Source of the DNA: Massilia sp. Root133
GTDB lineage: Bacteria > Pseudomonadota > Gammaproteobacteria > Burkholderiales > Burkholderiaceae_D
Assembly (NCBI RefSeq): GCF_001426525.1
Contig: NZ_LMEW01000002.1
Location: 1 to 64,000, forward strand
DNA length: 64,000 nt
Direction of reading: 5' to 3'
In this document: positions 33,650 to 43,710 of the stretch, in pieces
Position numbering within the stretch: position 1 is the first letter of the stretch
How the letters are laid out: each line of letters begins with the position of its first letter
Notes under the pieces: model-generated
What the model was told of the DNA's origin: nothing
The model's database searches: none
What the model saw: only the letters and a program-made list of their open reading frames with translations
Made by a program: the position numbers and the translations under genes

Positions 33650-35731
33650 TACCTTCAAGAACTCCTCGCGCCCGCCCAGCCACCGCTGCAGGTGCGCATC
33701 CACGATGGCCTCGGCTTCCGGCCGATCCGACTCCAGCAGCCACGCCGCCACGTCGCGCGCCTGCTCGACGATCCACTGGTCCGTCTCCAGGTTCGCGAAG
33801 CGCAGCATCGCCTGGCCGGACTGGCGCGCGCCGAGGAATTCGCCGGGTCCGCGGATTTCCAGGTCGCGCCGCGCGATCTCGAAGCCGTCGGTCGTCTCGC
33901 GCATCGTCATCAACCGCTGCTTGGCGACGGGCCCCAGCGGGCTCTGATACAGCAGCAGGCACACGCTCGCGGCCGAACCCCGGCCCACGCGGCCGCGCAA
34001 CTGGTGCAGCTGCGACAGGCCGAAGCGCTCGGCGTGCTCGATCACCATCAGTGATGCATTGGGCACGTCCACGCCCACCTCGATCACCGTCGTCGCCACG
34101 AGCACGTGCACCTCGCCCGCGGAAAACGCGTCCATGATCACCTGCTTTTCCGCCGGCTTCATGCGGCCGTGCACGAGGCCGACGACGAGGTCGGGCAGGG
34201 CTTGCGCGAGCGTCTCGTAGGTCTCGGTGGCCGTCTGCAGCTGCAGCGCTTCCGATTCCTCGATCAGCGGACAGACCCAGTACGCCTGCCGGCCTTCCTG
34301 CGCGGCCGCGTGCACGCGCTCGATCACTTCGTCGCGCCGGTTCTGGTCGATGGCGCGCGTGACGATGGGCGTGCGGCCCGGCGGGAGTTCGTCGATGACG
34401 GAGACTTCCAGGTCAGCGTAGTACGTCATCGCCAGCGTGCGCGGGATCGGCGTCGCCGACATCATCAACTGGTGCGGGACGAGGCCGTCGGACCCCTTGT
34501 TGCGCAGGGTGAGGCGCTGGCCGACGCCGAAGCGGTGCTGTTCGTCGACGAGCACGAGGCCCAGCTTCGCGAACTGCACGGTGTCCTGGATCAGGGCGTG
34601 CGTGCCGATCACGAGCTGCGCTTCGCCCGATTCCGTCATCTCGCTGGCCGCCGTCTTCTCCTTCTTTTTCAGGCTGCCCGTCAGCCACGCGACCTTCACG
34701 CCCAGCGGTTCCATCCACGCGGCGATCTTGCGGAAGTGCTGCTCGGCCAGGATCTCCGTCGGCGCCATCAGCGCGGCCTGGTAGCCGCTGTCGATGGCCT
34801 GCGCGGCGGCGAGGGCCGCGACGACGGTCTTGCCGCTGCCGACGTCGCCCTGCAGCAGGCGCTGCATCGGGTAATCCTCGCGCAGGTCGCGGCGGATCTC
34901 TTCGACCACGCGCTGCTGCGCATTGGTCAGCTTGAACGGCAGGGCTTCCAGGAACGACGCGGACAACGCGCCGACCGCGCCGAGCACAGGCGCCCCTTTT
35001 TCGCGGCGTGCCTGCTGCGCGCGTTTCAGCGACAGCTGCTGCGCGAGCAGTTCGTCGAACTTCACGCGCGTCCACGCGGGGTGGCTGCGTTCCGTCAGCG
35101 CGTGCTCGTCGACGTCCGGCGGCGGGTAGTGCAGCAGGCGCACGGCAGGCTGGAACTCGGCCAGGTTCAGCTTTTCGCGCACGGCGCGCGGCACGGTGTC
35201 GGTCCAGTCCACGCGCTTCATCGCGTCGGCGATCGCGCGCCGCAATATCGTCTGCGACAGGCCTTCGCCGGCCGGGTACACGGGCGTGAGGGCGTTGGGG
35301 AGCGGGGCGCCCTCGTTGACGATTTTATAAACCGGATGGACCATCTCGGCGCCGAAGAAGCCATGCCGGACCTCGCTGCGGGCGCGCACGCGCGTGCCCT
35401 CGGCCAGCTGTTTCACCTGGCTGCCGTAGAAATTCATGAAGCGCAACTGGATGTCGGACGTCTCGTCGGCGATGGTCACGAGCAGCTGGCGCCGCGGTTT
35501 ATAGGCGATCTCGTTCTTCGTGACGACGCCTTCGACCTGCGACACGTGGCCGCCGCGCAGGGAGGCTTCGCGGATGGGGACGATCTGCGTCTCGTCCTCG
35601 TAGCGCATCGGCAGGTGCAGGACGAGGTCCATGTCCGTGCGCAGGCCGAGCTTGGCGAGCTTGCTCTCGATGCTTTTCGGTGCTTGTTTGGCTGCGGCTT
35701 TGGCCGCCGGTTTGGCGTTCGTGGCTGGCAT
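33647..35731 (-). CDS. recG: ATP-dependent DNA helicase RecG
   Basis: A 694-residue helicase that remodels stalled forks and Holliday junctions. The N-terminal wedge domain (about 20-240) is followed by a superfamily 2 motor: RLLQGDVGSGKTVVAALA (motif I), LMAPTEILAEQHF (Ia), LVLVDEQHRFGVGQR (II, DEQH), MSATPIPRTLA (III) and GRVGRGSAASVCLL with the final TRG-like region. A Lys/Ala-rich extension of about 20 residues precedes the usual start. It diverges from queA; the 149-bp gap shows no clear operator. Confidence 0.97.
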   Translation of the reverse strand: MPATNAKPAAKAAAKQAPKSIESKLAKLGLRTDMDLVLHLPMRYEDETQIVPIREASLRGGHVSQVEGVVTKNEIAYKPRRQLLVTIADETSDIQLRFMNFYGSQVKQLAEGTRVRARSEVRHGFFGAEMVHPVYKIVNEGAPLPNALTPVYPAGEGLSQTILRRAIADAMKRVDWTDTVPRAVREKLNLAEFQPAVRLLHYPPPDVDEHALTERSHPAWTRVKFDELLAQQLSLKRAQQARREKGAPVLGAVGALSASFLEALPFKLTNAQQRVVEEIRRDLREDYPMQRLLQGDVGSGKTVVAALAAAQAIDSGYQAALMAPTEILAEQHFRKIAAWMEPLGVKVAWLTGSLKKKEKTAASEMTESGEAQLVIGTHALIQDTVQFAKLGLVLVDEQHRFGVGQRLTLRNKGSDGLVPHQLMMSATPIPRTLAMTYYADLEVSVIDELPPGRTPIVTRAIDQNRRDEVIERVHAAAQEGRQAYWVCPLIEESEALQLQTATETYETLAQALPDLVVGLVHGRMKPAEKQVIMDAFSAGEVHVLVATTVIEVGVDVPNASLMVIEHAERFGLSQLHQLRGRVGRGSAASVCLLLYQSPLGPVAKQRLMTMRETTDGFEIARRDLEIRGPGEFLGARQSGQAMLRFANLETDQWIVEQARDVAAWLLESDRPEAEAIVDAHLQRWLGGREEFLKV

Positions 35732-35880
35732 GGCGGTTCGTTGGCGCGTGTTGTCGGCTTATCAGGATTTGGGCATAACGGTTATGGCCTGCGCCCGCCG
35801 GCCGGAATCCGGGTGTAAAATAATGGGTTCGCCGCACGCTGTAGCCCATATTGTAAGGCGGCTCGACGAGTTTTTCCCAG

Positions 35881-36924
35881 ATGAGCAAAACGTACTCCCT
35901 CTCCGACTTCGATTTCGACCTGCCCCCCGAGCGCATCGCCCAGGTGCCGCTGCCCGACCGCAGCGCATCGCGCCTGCTGCATCTGGACGGCGACCGCATC
36001 ACCGACCGACAATTCTCCGACATCGTCGACCAATTGCAGGCCGGCGACACGCTCGTGATGAACAACACCCGGGTGCTGAAGGCGCGCTTCTTCGGCCAGA
36101 AGGACACCGGCGGCCAGGTCGAAGTGCTCGTCGAGCGCGTGCTCGACCCGCGCACGGTGCTTGCGCAGGTGCGCGCGTCGAAGTCGCCGAAGCCCGGCTC
36201 GCGCATCCGCCTCGCGGACGCGTTCGAGGTCGGCGTCGGCGAGCGTGCCGGCGAGTTCTTCACGCTGCACTTCGACGGCGACGTGTTCGAGCTGATCGAG
36301 GCCCACGGCCGCCTGCCGCTGCCGCCGTACATCGAGCATGACGCCGACGATTTCGACGAGCAGCGTTACCAGACGGTCTATTCATCGGCGCCGGGCGCCG
36401 TCGCCGCGCCGACCGCCGGCCTGCATTTCGACCAGGCGCTGCTCGACAAGGTCGCGGCGAAAGGCGTGCGCATCGCATACGTGACCTTGCATGTCGGCGC
36501 CGGCACGTTCCAGCCGGTGCGCGTGGAGAATCTCGCCGAGCACAAGATGCACAGCGAGTGGTACACGATCCCGCAAGAGACCGTCGACGCCGTGCGCGCC
36601 GCGCAGGACGCGGGCCGTGACGTCGTCGCCGTCGGCACGACGTCGCTGCGCGCGCTGGAGTCGGCGTCGCAGTCGGGCGCCCTCGCGGCCGGCAGCGGCG
36701 ACACCAACCTGTTCATCACCCCGGGTTACCTGTTCAAGACGGTCACCCGGCTGATCACGAACTTCCACCTGCCCAAGTCGACGCTGATGATGCTCGTCTC
36801 GGCCTTTGCCGGCTACGACGAGATCCGCGCCGCGTACGCGCACGCGATCGCCAGCGAATACCGCTTCTTCAGCTATGGCGACGCGATGCTGCTGACGACG
36901 CACTCACGCGCAAACAAGAATTGA
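35881..36924 (+). CDS. queA: tRNA preQ1(34) S-adenosylmethionine ribosyltransferase-isomerase
   Basis: A 347-residue enzyme adding the epoxycyclopentane ring to preQ1 at tRNA position 34, the step after Tgt in queuosine synthesis. Signatures: [14 protein letters not shown] at the start, [44 protein letters not shown] and [11 protein letters not shown] near the end. Three bases separate it from tgt, so the two are in one operon that probably runs on into yajC-secDF. Confidence 0.97.
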   Translation: MSKTYSLSDFDFDLPPERIAQVPLPDRSASRLLHLDGDRITDRQFSDIVDQLQAGDTLVMNNTRVLKARFFGQKDTGGQVEVLVERVLDPRTVLAQVRASKSPKPGSRIRLADAFEVGVGERAGEFFTLHFDGDVFELIEAHGRLPLPPYIEHDADDFDEQRYQTVYSSAPGAVAAPTAGLHFDQALLDKVAAKGVRIAYVTLHVGAGTFQPVRVENLAEHKMHSEWYTIPQETVDAVRAAQDAGRDVVAVGTTSLRALESASQSGALAAGSGDTNLFITPGYLFKTVTRLITNFHLPKSTLMMLVSAFAGYDEIRAAYAHAIASEYRFFSYGDAMLLTTHSRANKN

Positions 36925-38067
<1,143 letters not shown>

Positions 38068-38194
38068 ACAATTAAATTTCCGATAATATCTTGCATTTCG
38101 GCATGCCAGTTCCCACATCGGGGGAATTGGCTGTTGCCAGTTTGCCGGTGCTAGAATACAGCGCTTGTTTTTTCATCTCATAATCGGAGTCCTT

Positions 38195-38527
38195 GTGTTC
38201 ATTTCCAACGCTTACGCGCAAACCGCCGGTGCAGCCGATCCGGGTCTGATGGGTAACCTCACCACGTTCGCCCCGCTGATCCTGATGTTCGTGGTCATGT
38301 ACTTCCTCATGATCCGTCCGCAGCAGAAGCGCCAGAAAGAACTGAAAACCATGATGGACGCGCTGGCCAAGGGCGACGAAGTCATCACCGTCGGCGGCAT
38401 GCTGGGCCGCGTGACCAAGGTCACCGACACGTACGTGACCGTCGAAGTGTCGGCCGGCACCGAAGTGGTCGTGCAAAAGAACGCCGTGACCGCACTGCTG
38501 CCGAAGGGCACGCTGAAGTCCCTGTAA
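38195..38527 (+). CDS. yajC: Preprotein translocase accessory subunit YajC
   Basis: A 110-residue inner-membrane protein bound to SecDF. It has one membrane segment (LTTFAPLILMFVVMYFLMIRPQQKR) followed by the cytoplasmic beta domain KGDEVITVGGMLGRV. I start at GTG 38195, preceded by CGGAGT, which gives the usual short N-terminus (MFISNAYAQTAGAAD); the frame also holds an earlier TTG at 38165. A TAGAAT sequence around 38152 could be an internal promoter in the 127-bp gap after tgt. Confidence 0.94.
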   Translation: MFISNAYAQTAGAADPGLMGNLTTFAPLILMFVVMYFLMIRPQQKRQKELKTMMDALAKGDEVITVGGMLGRVTKVTDTYVTVEVSAGTEVVVQKNAVTALLPKGTLKSL

Positions 38528-38582
38528 TCCGGCCGCGCGGCCCGCGCCGCGCTTTCCGCCCGATCCTGAACGCTGGAACATC

Positions 38583-40472
38583 ATGAATCGTTACCCCCTC
38601 TGGAAGTACATACTGATCCTCGCGACAGTACTCGTTGGCCTGCTGTACACGGCGCCCAACTATTTCGTCGACTCGCCGGCACTGCAGGTGACGACCTCCA
38701 AGGCGACCGTCAAGGTCAACAGCGACACGGCCACCCGGGTTGCCGAAGCGCTCAAGCGCGACGGTATTCCTGCCGACGCCGTGGGTCTGGAAGGTTCGGG
38801 CGACAGCGCTTCCGTGCGCGCGCGCTTCGCGACCCCCGATATCCAGTTCAAGGCCAAGGCGGCGCTGGAGCGCGACCTGAACCGTGACCCGGCCGACCCC
38901 GACTACATCGTCACCGTCAACCTGGTCAAGAACACGCCGGCCTGGATGCAGGCCATCAACGCCAAGCCGCTGAACCTGGGCCTCGACCTGCGCGGCGGCG
39001 TGCACTTCCTGCTGCAGGTGGATGCGAAGGCCGTGGAGGAAACCCGCATCAAGGGCGTCCTGTCCAGCGTCCGCAGCGAGCTGCGCGACAAGAACATCCG
39101 CCACGCCGGCATCGACCGCGTCGGCAACAATGTCGAGATCAAGTTCCGCGACGAAGCCACCCGTACGCAGGCGCGCAACGTGCTGGCCGCGCAGAACGCC
39201 GACCTGGCGTTCTCCGACGCCGCCGACGGCTCCGACCTGAAGCTGGTCGTCACCTTGAAGCCGGCCGCGCTGCAACGCGTGGTGGAAGAGGGCGTCAAGC
39301 AGAACATCAGCGCGCTGAGCAAACGTATCAACGAACTGGGCGTGAGCGAGCCCGTGATCCAGCAACAGGGCCGCGACCGCATCGTCGTCCAGCTGCCGGG
39401 CGTGCAGGACGTCGCCCACGCGAAGGACATCATCGGCCGTACCGCCACGCTGGAATTCCGCGTGACCGACGATACCGTCACCCCGGGCACCGAGCTGTCC
39501 GCCGCGATCCCGCTGAATTCGGAACTGTTCACCGAAGGCGCCGGCGCGCCGGTCGTCGTGTCGAAGGACGTCCTCGTGAGCGGCGATTCGGTCATCAACG
39601 CCGTCGCCGGCTTCGACCAGAACCAGCGTCCGGCCGTGAACATCGAGCTGAACGCCGACGGCGGCCGCAAGATGCGCGCGATGACCCGCGAGCGCGTCGG
39701 CAAGCGCATGGCCACGCTGCTGAAGGAAAAAGGCAAGTACAACGTGCTGCAGGTCGCGACCATCCAGAGCGAATTCGGTTCGAACTTCCAGACCACCGGC
39801 ATGGCCAGCCCGCAGGCCGCCGCCGAGCTGGCGCTGCTGCTGCGCTCCGGCGCGCTGTCGGCCCCGATGGAATTCGTCGAGGAACGCGTCGTCGGTCCGC
39901 AACTGGGCGCCGAGAACATCGCGAAGGGCCTGCACTCCACGCTGTGGGGCTTCGTGGCGATCGCGATCTTCATGGTGATCTACTACCAGCTGTTCGGCTT
40001 CTTCAGCGTCGTGGCGCTGGCGTGCAACCTGCTGTTCCTGCTCGCGCTGCTGTCGATGCTGGGCGCGACGCTGACCCTGCCGGGTATCGCGGCAATCGCG
40101 CTGGCACTGGGCATGGCGATCGACGCCAACGTGCTGATCAACGAGCGCATCCGCGAAGAACTGCGTGCGGGTAACACACCGCAGGCGGCCATCTCGGCCG
40201 GCTTCAGCCATGCGTGGGCGACCATTCTCGACTCGAACGTGACGACCCTGATCGTCGGCCTGGCGCTGCTGGTGTTCGGTTCGGGCGCCGTGCGCGGCTT
40301 CGCCGTCGTGCACTGCCTGGGCATCCTGACGTCGATGTTCTCGGCCGTGTTCCTGTCGCGCGGCGTCGTGAACCTGTGGTACGGCCGCAAGAAGAAGCTC
40401 GGCAAGATCGCCATCGGCACCGTGTGGAACGCGGATGCCGCCGCGGCCAAGGCGGCCGTCAAGAAAGGATAA
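38583..40472 (+). CDS. secD: Protein translocase subunit SecD
   Basis: A 629-residue inner-membrane subunit using the proton motive force to pull proteins through SecYEG. Helix 1 is near residues 5-25, then the large periplasmic domain with LNLGLDLRGGVHFLLQVD and RIVVQLPGVQD, then five C-terminal helices including GIAAIALALGMAIDANVLINERIREELR, whose DAN Asp is essential in the family. It precedes secF by 12 bases. Confidence 0.97.
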   Translation: MNRYPLWKYILILATVLVGLLYTAPNYFVDSPALQVTTSKATVKVNSDTATRVAEALKRDGIPADAVGLEGSGDSASVRARFATPDIQFKAKAALERDLNRDPADPDYIVTVNLVKNTPAWMQAINAKPLNLGLDLRGGVHFLLQVDAKAVEETRIKGVLSSVRSELRDKNIRHAGIDRVGNNVEIKFRDEATRTQARNVLAAQNADLAFSDAADGSDLKLVVTLKPAALQRVVEEGVKQNISALSKRINELGVSEPVIQQQGRDRIVVQLPGVQDVAHAKDIIGRTATLEFRVTDDTVTPGTELSAAIPLNSELFTEGAGAPVVVSKDVLVSGDSVINAVAGFDQNQRPAVNIELNADGGRKMRAMTRERVGKRMATLLKEKGKYNVLQVATIQSEFGSNFQTTGMASPQAAAELALLLRSGALSAPMEFVEERVVGPQLGAENIAKGLHSTLWGFVAIAIFMVIYYQLFGFFSVVALACNLLFLLALLSMLGATLTLPGIAAIALALGMAIDANVLINERIREELRAGNTPQAAISAGFSHAWATILDSNVTTLIVGLALLVFGSGAVRGFAVVHCLGILTSMFSAVFLSRGVVNLWYGRKKKLGKIAIGTVWNADAAAAKAAVKKG

Positions 40473-40484
40473 TCGGGGTAGACC

Positions 40485-41507
40485 ATGGAATTTTTCAAGA
40501 TTAAACGGGACATCCCGTTCATGCGCCACGCGTTGATCTTCAACGTGATCTCGGCGCTGACCTTCGTCGCCGCGGTGTTCTTCCTGGTGACCAAGCACCT
40601 GCACTTCTCGGTCGAGTTCACGGGCGGTACCGTGATGGAACTGCGCTACCCGCACGCGGCCGAGCAGGAAAAGATCCGCCACACGCTGGAAAAACTGGGT
40701 TACGAGCAGCCGGAAGTGACGAGCTTCGGTACCGCGCAGGACATCATGCTGCGCCTGCCGATCCGCAAGGACGTCGCCGGTTCGGGCACGTCGGCCACCG
40801 TGTTCAACGCGCTGTGCGCCGCCGAATCCGGCACGCCGAAGCAGGTGCAAATCACCACCGACAAGGGCGAGAACGTCGCCCGCACCAGCTGCGTCAACGC
40901 GGCCGGCGCGGAAGTCTTGAGCCAGCAGCGCGTGGAATTCGTCGGCCCGCAGGTCGGCGACGAACTGGCGCAGAACGGCCTGAACGCCCTGATCATGGTC
41001 GTCGTCGGCGTGATGATCTACCTGGCCGTGCGCTTCGAATGGAAATTCGCCGTCGCGGCGATCGTCGCCAACCTGCACGACGTCGTCATCATCCTGGGCT
41101 TCTTCGCCTTCTTCCAGTGGGAATTCTCGCTGACCGTGCTGGCCGCCGTGCTGGCCGTGCTGGGCTACTCCGTGAACGAATCGGTCGTGATCTTCGACCG
41201 GATCCGCGAGACCTTCCGCAAGGAGCGCAAGCTGTCCGTGACCCAGGTCATCGACCACGCGATCACGAGCACGATCTCGCGTACGATCATCACCCACGGC
41301 TGTACCGAGATGATGGTCCTGTCGATGCTGTTCTTCGGCGGCCAGACGCTGCACTACTTCGCGATCGCGCTGACAATCGGTATCCTGTTCGGTATCTACT
41401 CGTCCGTGTTCGTCGCGGCCGCCATTGCCATGTGGTTGGGCGTCAAGCGCGAAGACCTGATCAAGCCGATCAAGGCCAAGGACGAAACCGACGGCGCCGT
41501 CGTGTAA
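40485..41507 (+). CDS. secF: Protein translocase subunit SecF
   Basis: A 340-residue partner of SecD, with N-terminal helix, periplasmic domain containing FSVEFTGGTVMELRY, and the RND-type C-terminal helices: VVGVMIYLAVRFEWKFAVAA and LGYSVNESVVIFDRIRE. The stretch LCAAESGTPKQVQITTDKGENV in the periplasmic part (about residues 108-129) is a modest insertion relative to E. coli. A strong terminator follows 22 bases after the stop. Confidence 0.97.
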   Translation: MEFFKIKRDIPFMRHALIFNVISALTFVAAVFFLVTKHLHFSVEFTGGTVMELRYPHAAEQEKIRHTLEKLGYEQPEVTSFGTAQDIMLRLPIRKDVAGSGTSATVFNALCAAESGTPKQVQITTDKGENVARTSCVNAAGAEVLSQQRVEFVGPQVGDELAQNGLNALIMVVVGVMIYLAVRFEWKFAVAAIVANLHDVVIILGFFAFFQWEFSLTVLAAVLAVLGYSVNESVVIFDRIRETFRKERKLSVTQVIDHAITSTISRTIITHGCTEMMVLSMLFFGGQTLHYFAIALTIGILFGIYSSVFVAAAIAMWLGVKREDLIKPIKAKDETDGAVV

Positions 41508-41529
41508 GTTCGCTGGTCTCCATGACAGC

Positions 41530-41567
41530 AAAAGCCGCCCGGCCTGGCCGTGGCGGCTTTTGTTTTT
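41530..41567 (+). terminator. Terminator of the queA-secF operon
   Basis: AAAAGCCGCC and GGCGGCTTTT pair around a 12-base loop, followed by GTTTTTT. It closes the operon before the first small-RNA-like element. Confidence 0.92.
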
Positions 41568-41574
41568 TACTTTG

Positions 41575-41688
41575 TGTGAAACAGCGCACAGAGCGCTGAC
41601 ACAAGGCGGCCGTAAGATGGACTCGTCTCTTTCAGGACATCCCTAGTTTTGGACTTCACCCGCTCCCGCAAGGAGCGGGTTTTTTTTA
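41575..41688 (+). ncRNA. Candidate small RNA, copy 1
   Basis: Positions 41613-41656 are identical over 44 bases to 42837-42880. The element ends in its own intrinsic terminator (CCCGCTCC/GGAGCGGG, then eight T), whose stem differs from that of copy 2. Upstream, both copies share CACAGAG in the loop of a short hairpin (here AGCGC/GCGCT), 18-19 bases before the core. The core has no good open frame and holds three GGA triplets (ATGGACT, CAGGACA, TTGGACT), as in CsrA/RsmA-binding RNAs. The T run overlaps the stop codon of the convergent MerR-type gene. The 5' end is an estimate. Confidence 0.7.
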
Positions 41689-42648
41689 GGCCGGCGGCAG
41701 CGGGATCCCTTCCGCGCGCGCCAGCCGCTCCAGCGCCGCCTCGAGGATCATGCGGGCCTGGCCGGCGGACTGGTGCAGATCCAGGTGGACTTGCGCATCC
41801 GCGCTGTTGCGCGACGCGCACTGGGCGCTGTAGCGCTCGAAGCTGCCCACCATCAGCAGCAGTTCCGCCATGTGGCGCGGGCATTCGCAGGCCAGCGTGC
41901 TGCTCGCGCCCGTGATGCCGGCCAGCGTCTCTTCGTCGAAGCGCGGCCCCGCGGACGGGCTGTGCGCGGCGCGGGGCGGCAGATGCTGTCCTTCCAGCGC
42001 CTGCTGGCACAACGGCACCAGTTCACCCATCTCGGATGGCACGCGCGCCACGAGCCAGCCCTGCGCCCGCAGCGCGCGGATGGCCGCGCTCGGACTGAAG
42101 CGGTACAGCACGACGACGGCCGCCGCGTGCAGGGCGCTGCTCGCCGCTTCGATCATCGGGATCGCCTGTTCGTCGAGTTCGGACAATTCCACCAGCAGCA
42201 CCTCGGTGCGCAGGTCCGGCCCGAGGCAGTCGGCGGGTTCGAAACGCGAGCAACTGGCCTGCACGTTCAGCAGCAGGGTGTCGTGCGGGCTCGCGGCGAT
42301 CCGGCGCGCGAGGCCCAGGCCGATGACGACGACGTCGATGGGCCGCACAAGCACGCCGTCGCGCGGCGCGCCGCCGCCCAGCCTGCGCAATTCGTCCGTA
42401 GACAAATGGGCCAGCTGGCCGATGGGATGGCCGCGGTCGACCAGTTGTTTCAGCAGACTCAGGCGTTGCACCTGGTCTGCCGTGTACAGGCGTTGGCCGC
42501 TGGCCGAGCGGCGCGTGCCCGACAGGTCGTAGCGCCGTTCCCACACGCGCAGGGTTTCCACCGAAAGGCCCGCCAGGCGGGCCGCTACGCCGCTGCGGTA
42601 GGTCAAGTCACTGGCATTGTCCTGGGGTTGTTCGTCTATTGCATCCAT
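41686..42648 (-). CDS. MerR-family transcriptional regulator with uncharacterised C-terminal domain
   Basis: A 320-residue protein. Residues about 15-85 are a MerR helix-turn-helix: YRSGVAARLAGLSVETLRVW, then ERRYDLSGTRR and RLYTADQVQRLSLLKQL. The remaining 230 residues contain an alpha/beta segment (RPIDVVVIGLGLARRI, TEVLLVELSELDEQAIPMI, AAAVVVLYRF) like a B12-binding or receiver fold, but lack the DxHxxG cobalamin motif. The ATG giving MDAIDEQ is preferred over one at 42693. It is flanked on both sides by copies of the candidate small RNA. Target genes are unknown. Confidence 0.75.
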   Translation of the reverse strand: MDAIDEQPQDNASDLTYRSGVAARLAGLSVETLRVWERRYDLSGTRRSASGQRLYTADQVQRLSLLKQLVDRGHPIGQLAHLSTDELRRLGGGAPRDGVLVRPIDVVVIGLGLARRIAASPHDTLLLNVQASCSRFEPADCLGPDLRTEVLLVELSELDEQAIPMIEAASSALHAAAVVVLYRFSPSAAIRALRAQGWLVARVPSEMGELVPLCQQALEGQHLPPRAAHSPSAGPRFDEETLAGITGASSTLACECPRHMAELLLMVGSFERYSAQCASRNSADAQVHLDLHQSAGQARMILEAALERLARAEGIPLPPA

Positions 42649-42799
42649 GATGAACCGAAGCTGAACCGGAAAGCTGCGATTATATCGGTTCAAGGATTGG
42701 ACGTTACCGGAATTACATTTACATTGTCAGTGTGGAGCTACCAAGCTGGTTGAGCCGTCCTTTGCGCTTGGGCACGAATTAGTCAAAATATTTAACAAA

Positions 42800-42909
42800 T
42801 GTGAGTTCACGCACAGAGTGCACGCGCCGTGGGAACTAAGATGGACTCGTCTCTTTCAGGACATCCCTAGTTTTGGACTTTGCCCACTCCCCGGAGTGGG
42901 CATTTTTTT
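42800..42909 (+). ncRNA. Candidate small RNA, copy 2
   Basis: Shares the 44-base core (42837-42880) with copy 1 exactly. The upstream hairpin here is GCAC/GTGC, again next to CACAGAG, and the terminator stem is TGCCCACTCC/GGAGTGGGCA followed by seven T. Stem sequences differ between copies while pairing is kept. An AT-rich stretch AAAATATTTAA (42785-42795) just upstream could hold the -10 box. The rest of the 348-bp gap between the MerR-type and outer-membrane genes is the MerR promoter region and a terminator. Confidence 0.72.
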
Positions 42910-42922
42910 ATCTGGATGCCAT

Positions 42923-42957
42923 AAAAAAACGTCGTCCATGCTTGCGCAGGGACGACG
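42923..42957 (-). terminator. Terminator of the outer-membrane barrel gene
   Basis: On the minus strand CGTCGTCC and GGACGACG pair around a 12-base loop and a T7 run follows. It ends the gene at 42997 and faces the small-RNA terminator on the other strand. Confidence 0.85.
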
Positions 42958-42996
42958 CCGGTGCAGCAGACCCGTTGCCGGGTCCGGGGAGGGGAA

Positions 42997-43515
42997 TCAG
43001 AAGCCGTATTTCAGGCCGACGGTGTAGACATCGGCCTTGGCGCCGAATGCCTTGTCCTTGCCGTAGCGTTCGTATTCGGCGTTCAGGGCCAGGTTCTGGT
43101 TCAGCTTGTACTCGACGCCGACGCCGCCGTACAGGCCGGTGTCGTAGCTGTTGACCTGACCCAGGGTGCTGCTGCTGTACTTGCGCTCGTTGTACGACAC
43201 GCCCAGCTTGCCGTAGCCGGTGAAGCGCTCGCCCAGCGGCATGCTGTACTTGCCGGCGACATAGGTGCCGGAACCTTTCACGTTGCCGAGGGACGTGTCC
43301 TGCTTGTCGAAGTTCGTGTAGCCGGCTTCGACGCCCCAGTTCTGGTCGAATTCATAGCCGCCGTAGATCTTGGCGTTCGTGTGGTAGTCGTCGGTCGACT
43401 TGTTGTCCGCGGTGGCGGCACCGATGCCGACGTAGGCGTGCGGCGTGGTGGTCTGGGCTTGTGCGACGCCGGCGACGGCGGAGGTGGCGATCAGTGCGAG
43501 CAGCAGTTTCTTCAT
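42997..43515 (-). CDS. Small outer-membrane beta-barrel protein (OmpA/OmpW-like porin fold)
   Basis: A 172-residue protein with Sec signal MKKLLLALIATSAVAGVAQA and about eight amphipathic strands: AYVGIGAATAD, AKIYGGYEFDQNWGVEAGYT, GYGKLGVSYNER, GLYGGVGVEYKLNQNLALNA. It ends YTVGLKYGF, with the C-terminal Phe that the BAM complex recognises. This is the OMP_b-brl type of eight-stranded barrel; a specific role cannot be named. A good AAGGAG-like site precedes the ATG. Confidence 0.88.
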   Translation of the reverse strand: MKKLLLALIATSAVAGVAQAQTTTPHAYVGIGAATADNKSTDDYHTNAKIYGGYEFDQNWGVEAGYTNFDKQDTSLGNVKGSGTYVAGKYSMPLGERFTGYGKLGVSYNERKYSSSTLGQVNSYDTGLYGGVGVEYKLNQNLALNAEYERYGKDKAFGAKADVYTVGLKYGF

Positions 43516-43664
43516 GGTTCACTCCTTGGTGTTCTCGGGCTCGCGATTCGTCGTGAATCGCAATATGGCCAAGATAGCACCATGTTTCCCTAAGAGAAGT
43601 TCTCAAACGGTAAGGAATGTAACAAGATGAAAGTAAGTGACTCGAAAGTCACATATGTACGAAC

Positions 43665-43693
43665 GACACCGGCCGCATGCAGCGGCCGGTGTC
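43665..43693. repeat. Perfect inverted repeat downstream of the HDOD gene
   Basis: GACACCGGCCGC and GCGGCCGGTGTC pair over 12 bases around ATGCA. There is no T run on either side, so it may act as an mRNA 3'-end stabiliser or weak terminator for the minus-strand gene that stops at 43711. Confidence 0.6.
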
Positions 43694-43710
43694 GAGGTGA
43701 GGATCGGGAA

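Noticed and set aside
38421..41531. A 1036-codon frame opposite secD and secF
   Set aside because: secD and secF are certain; the opposite frame has no motif or ribosome-binding site.
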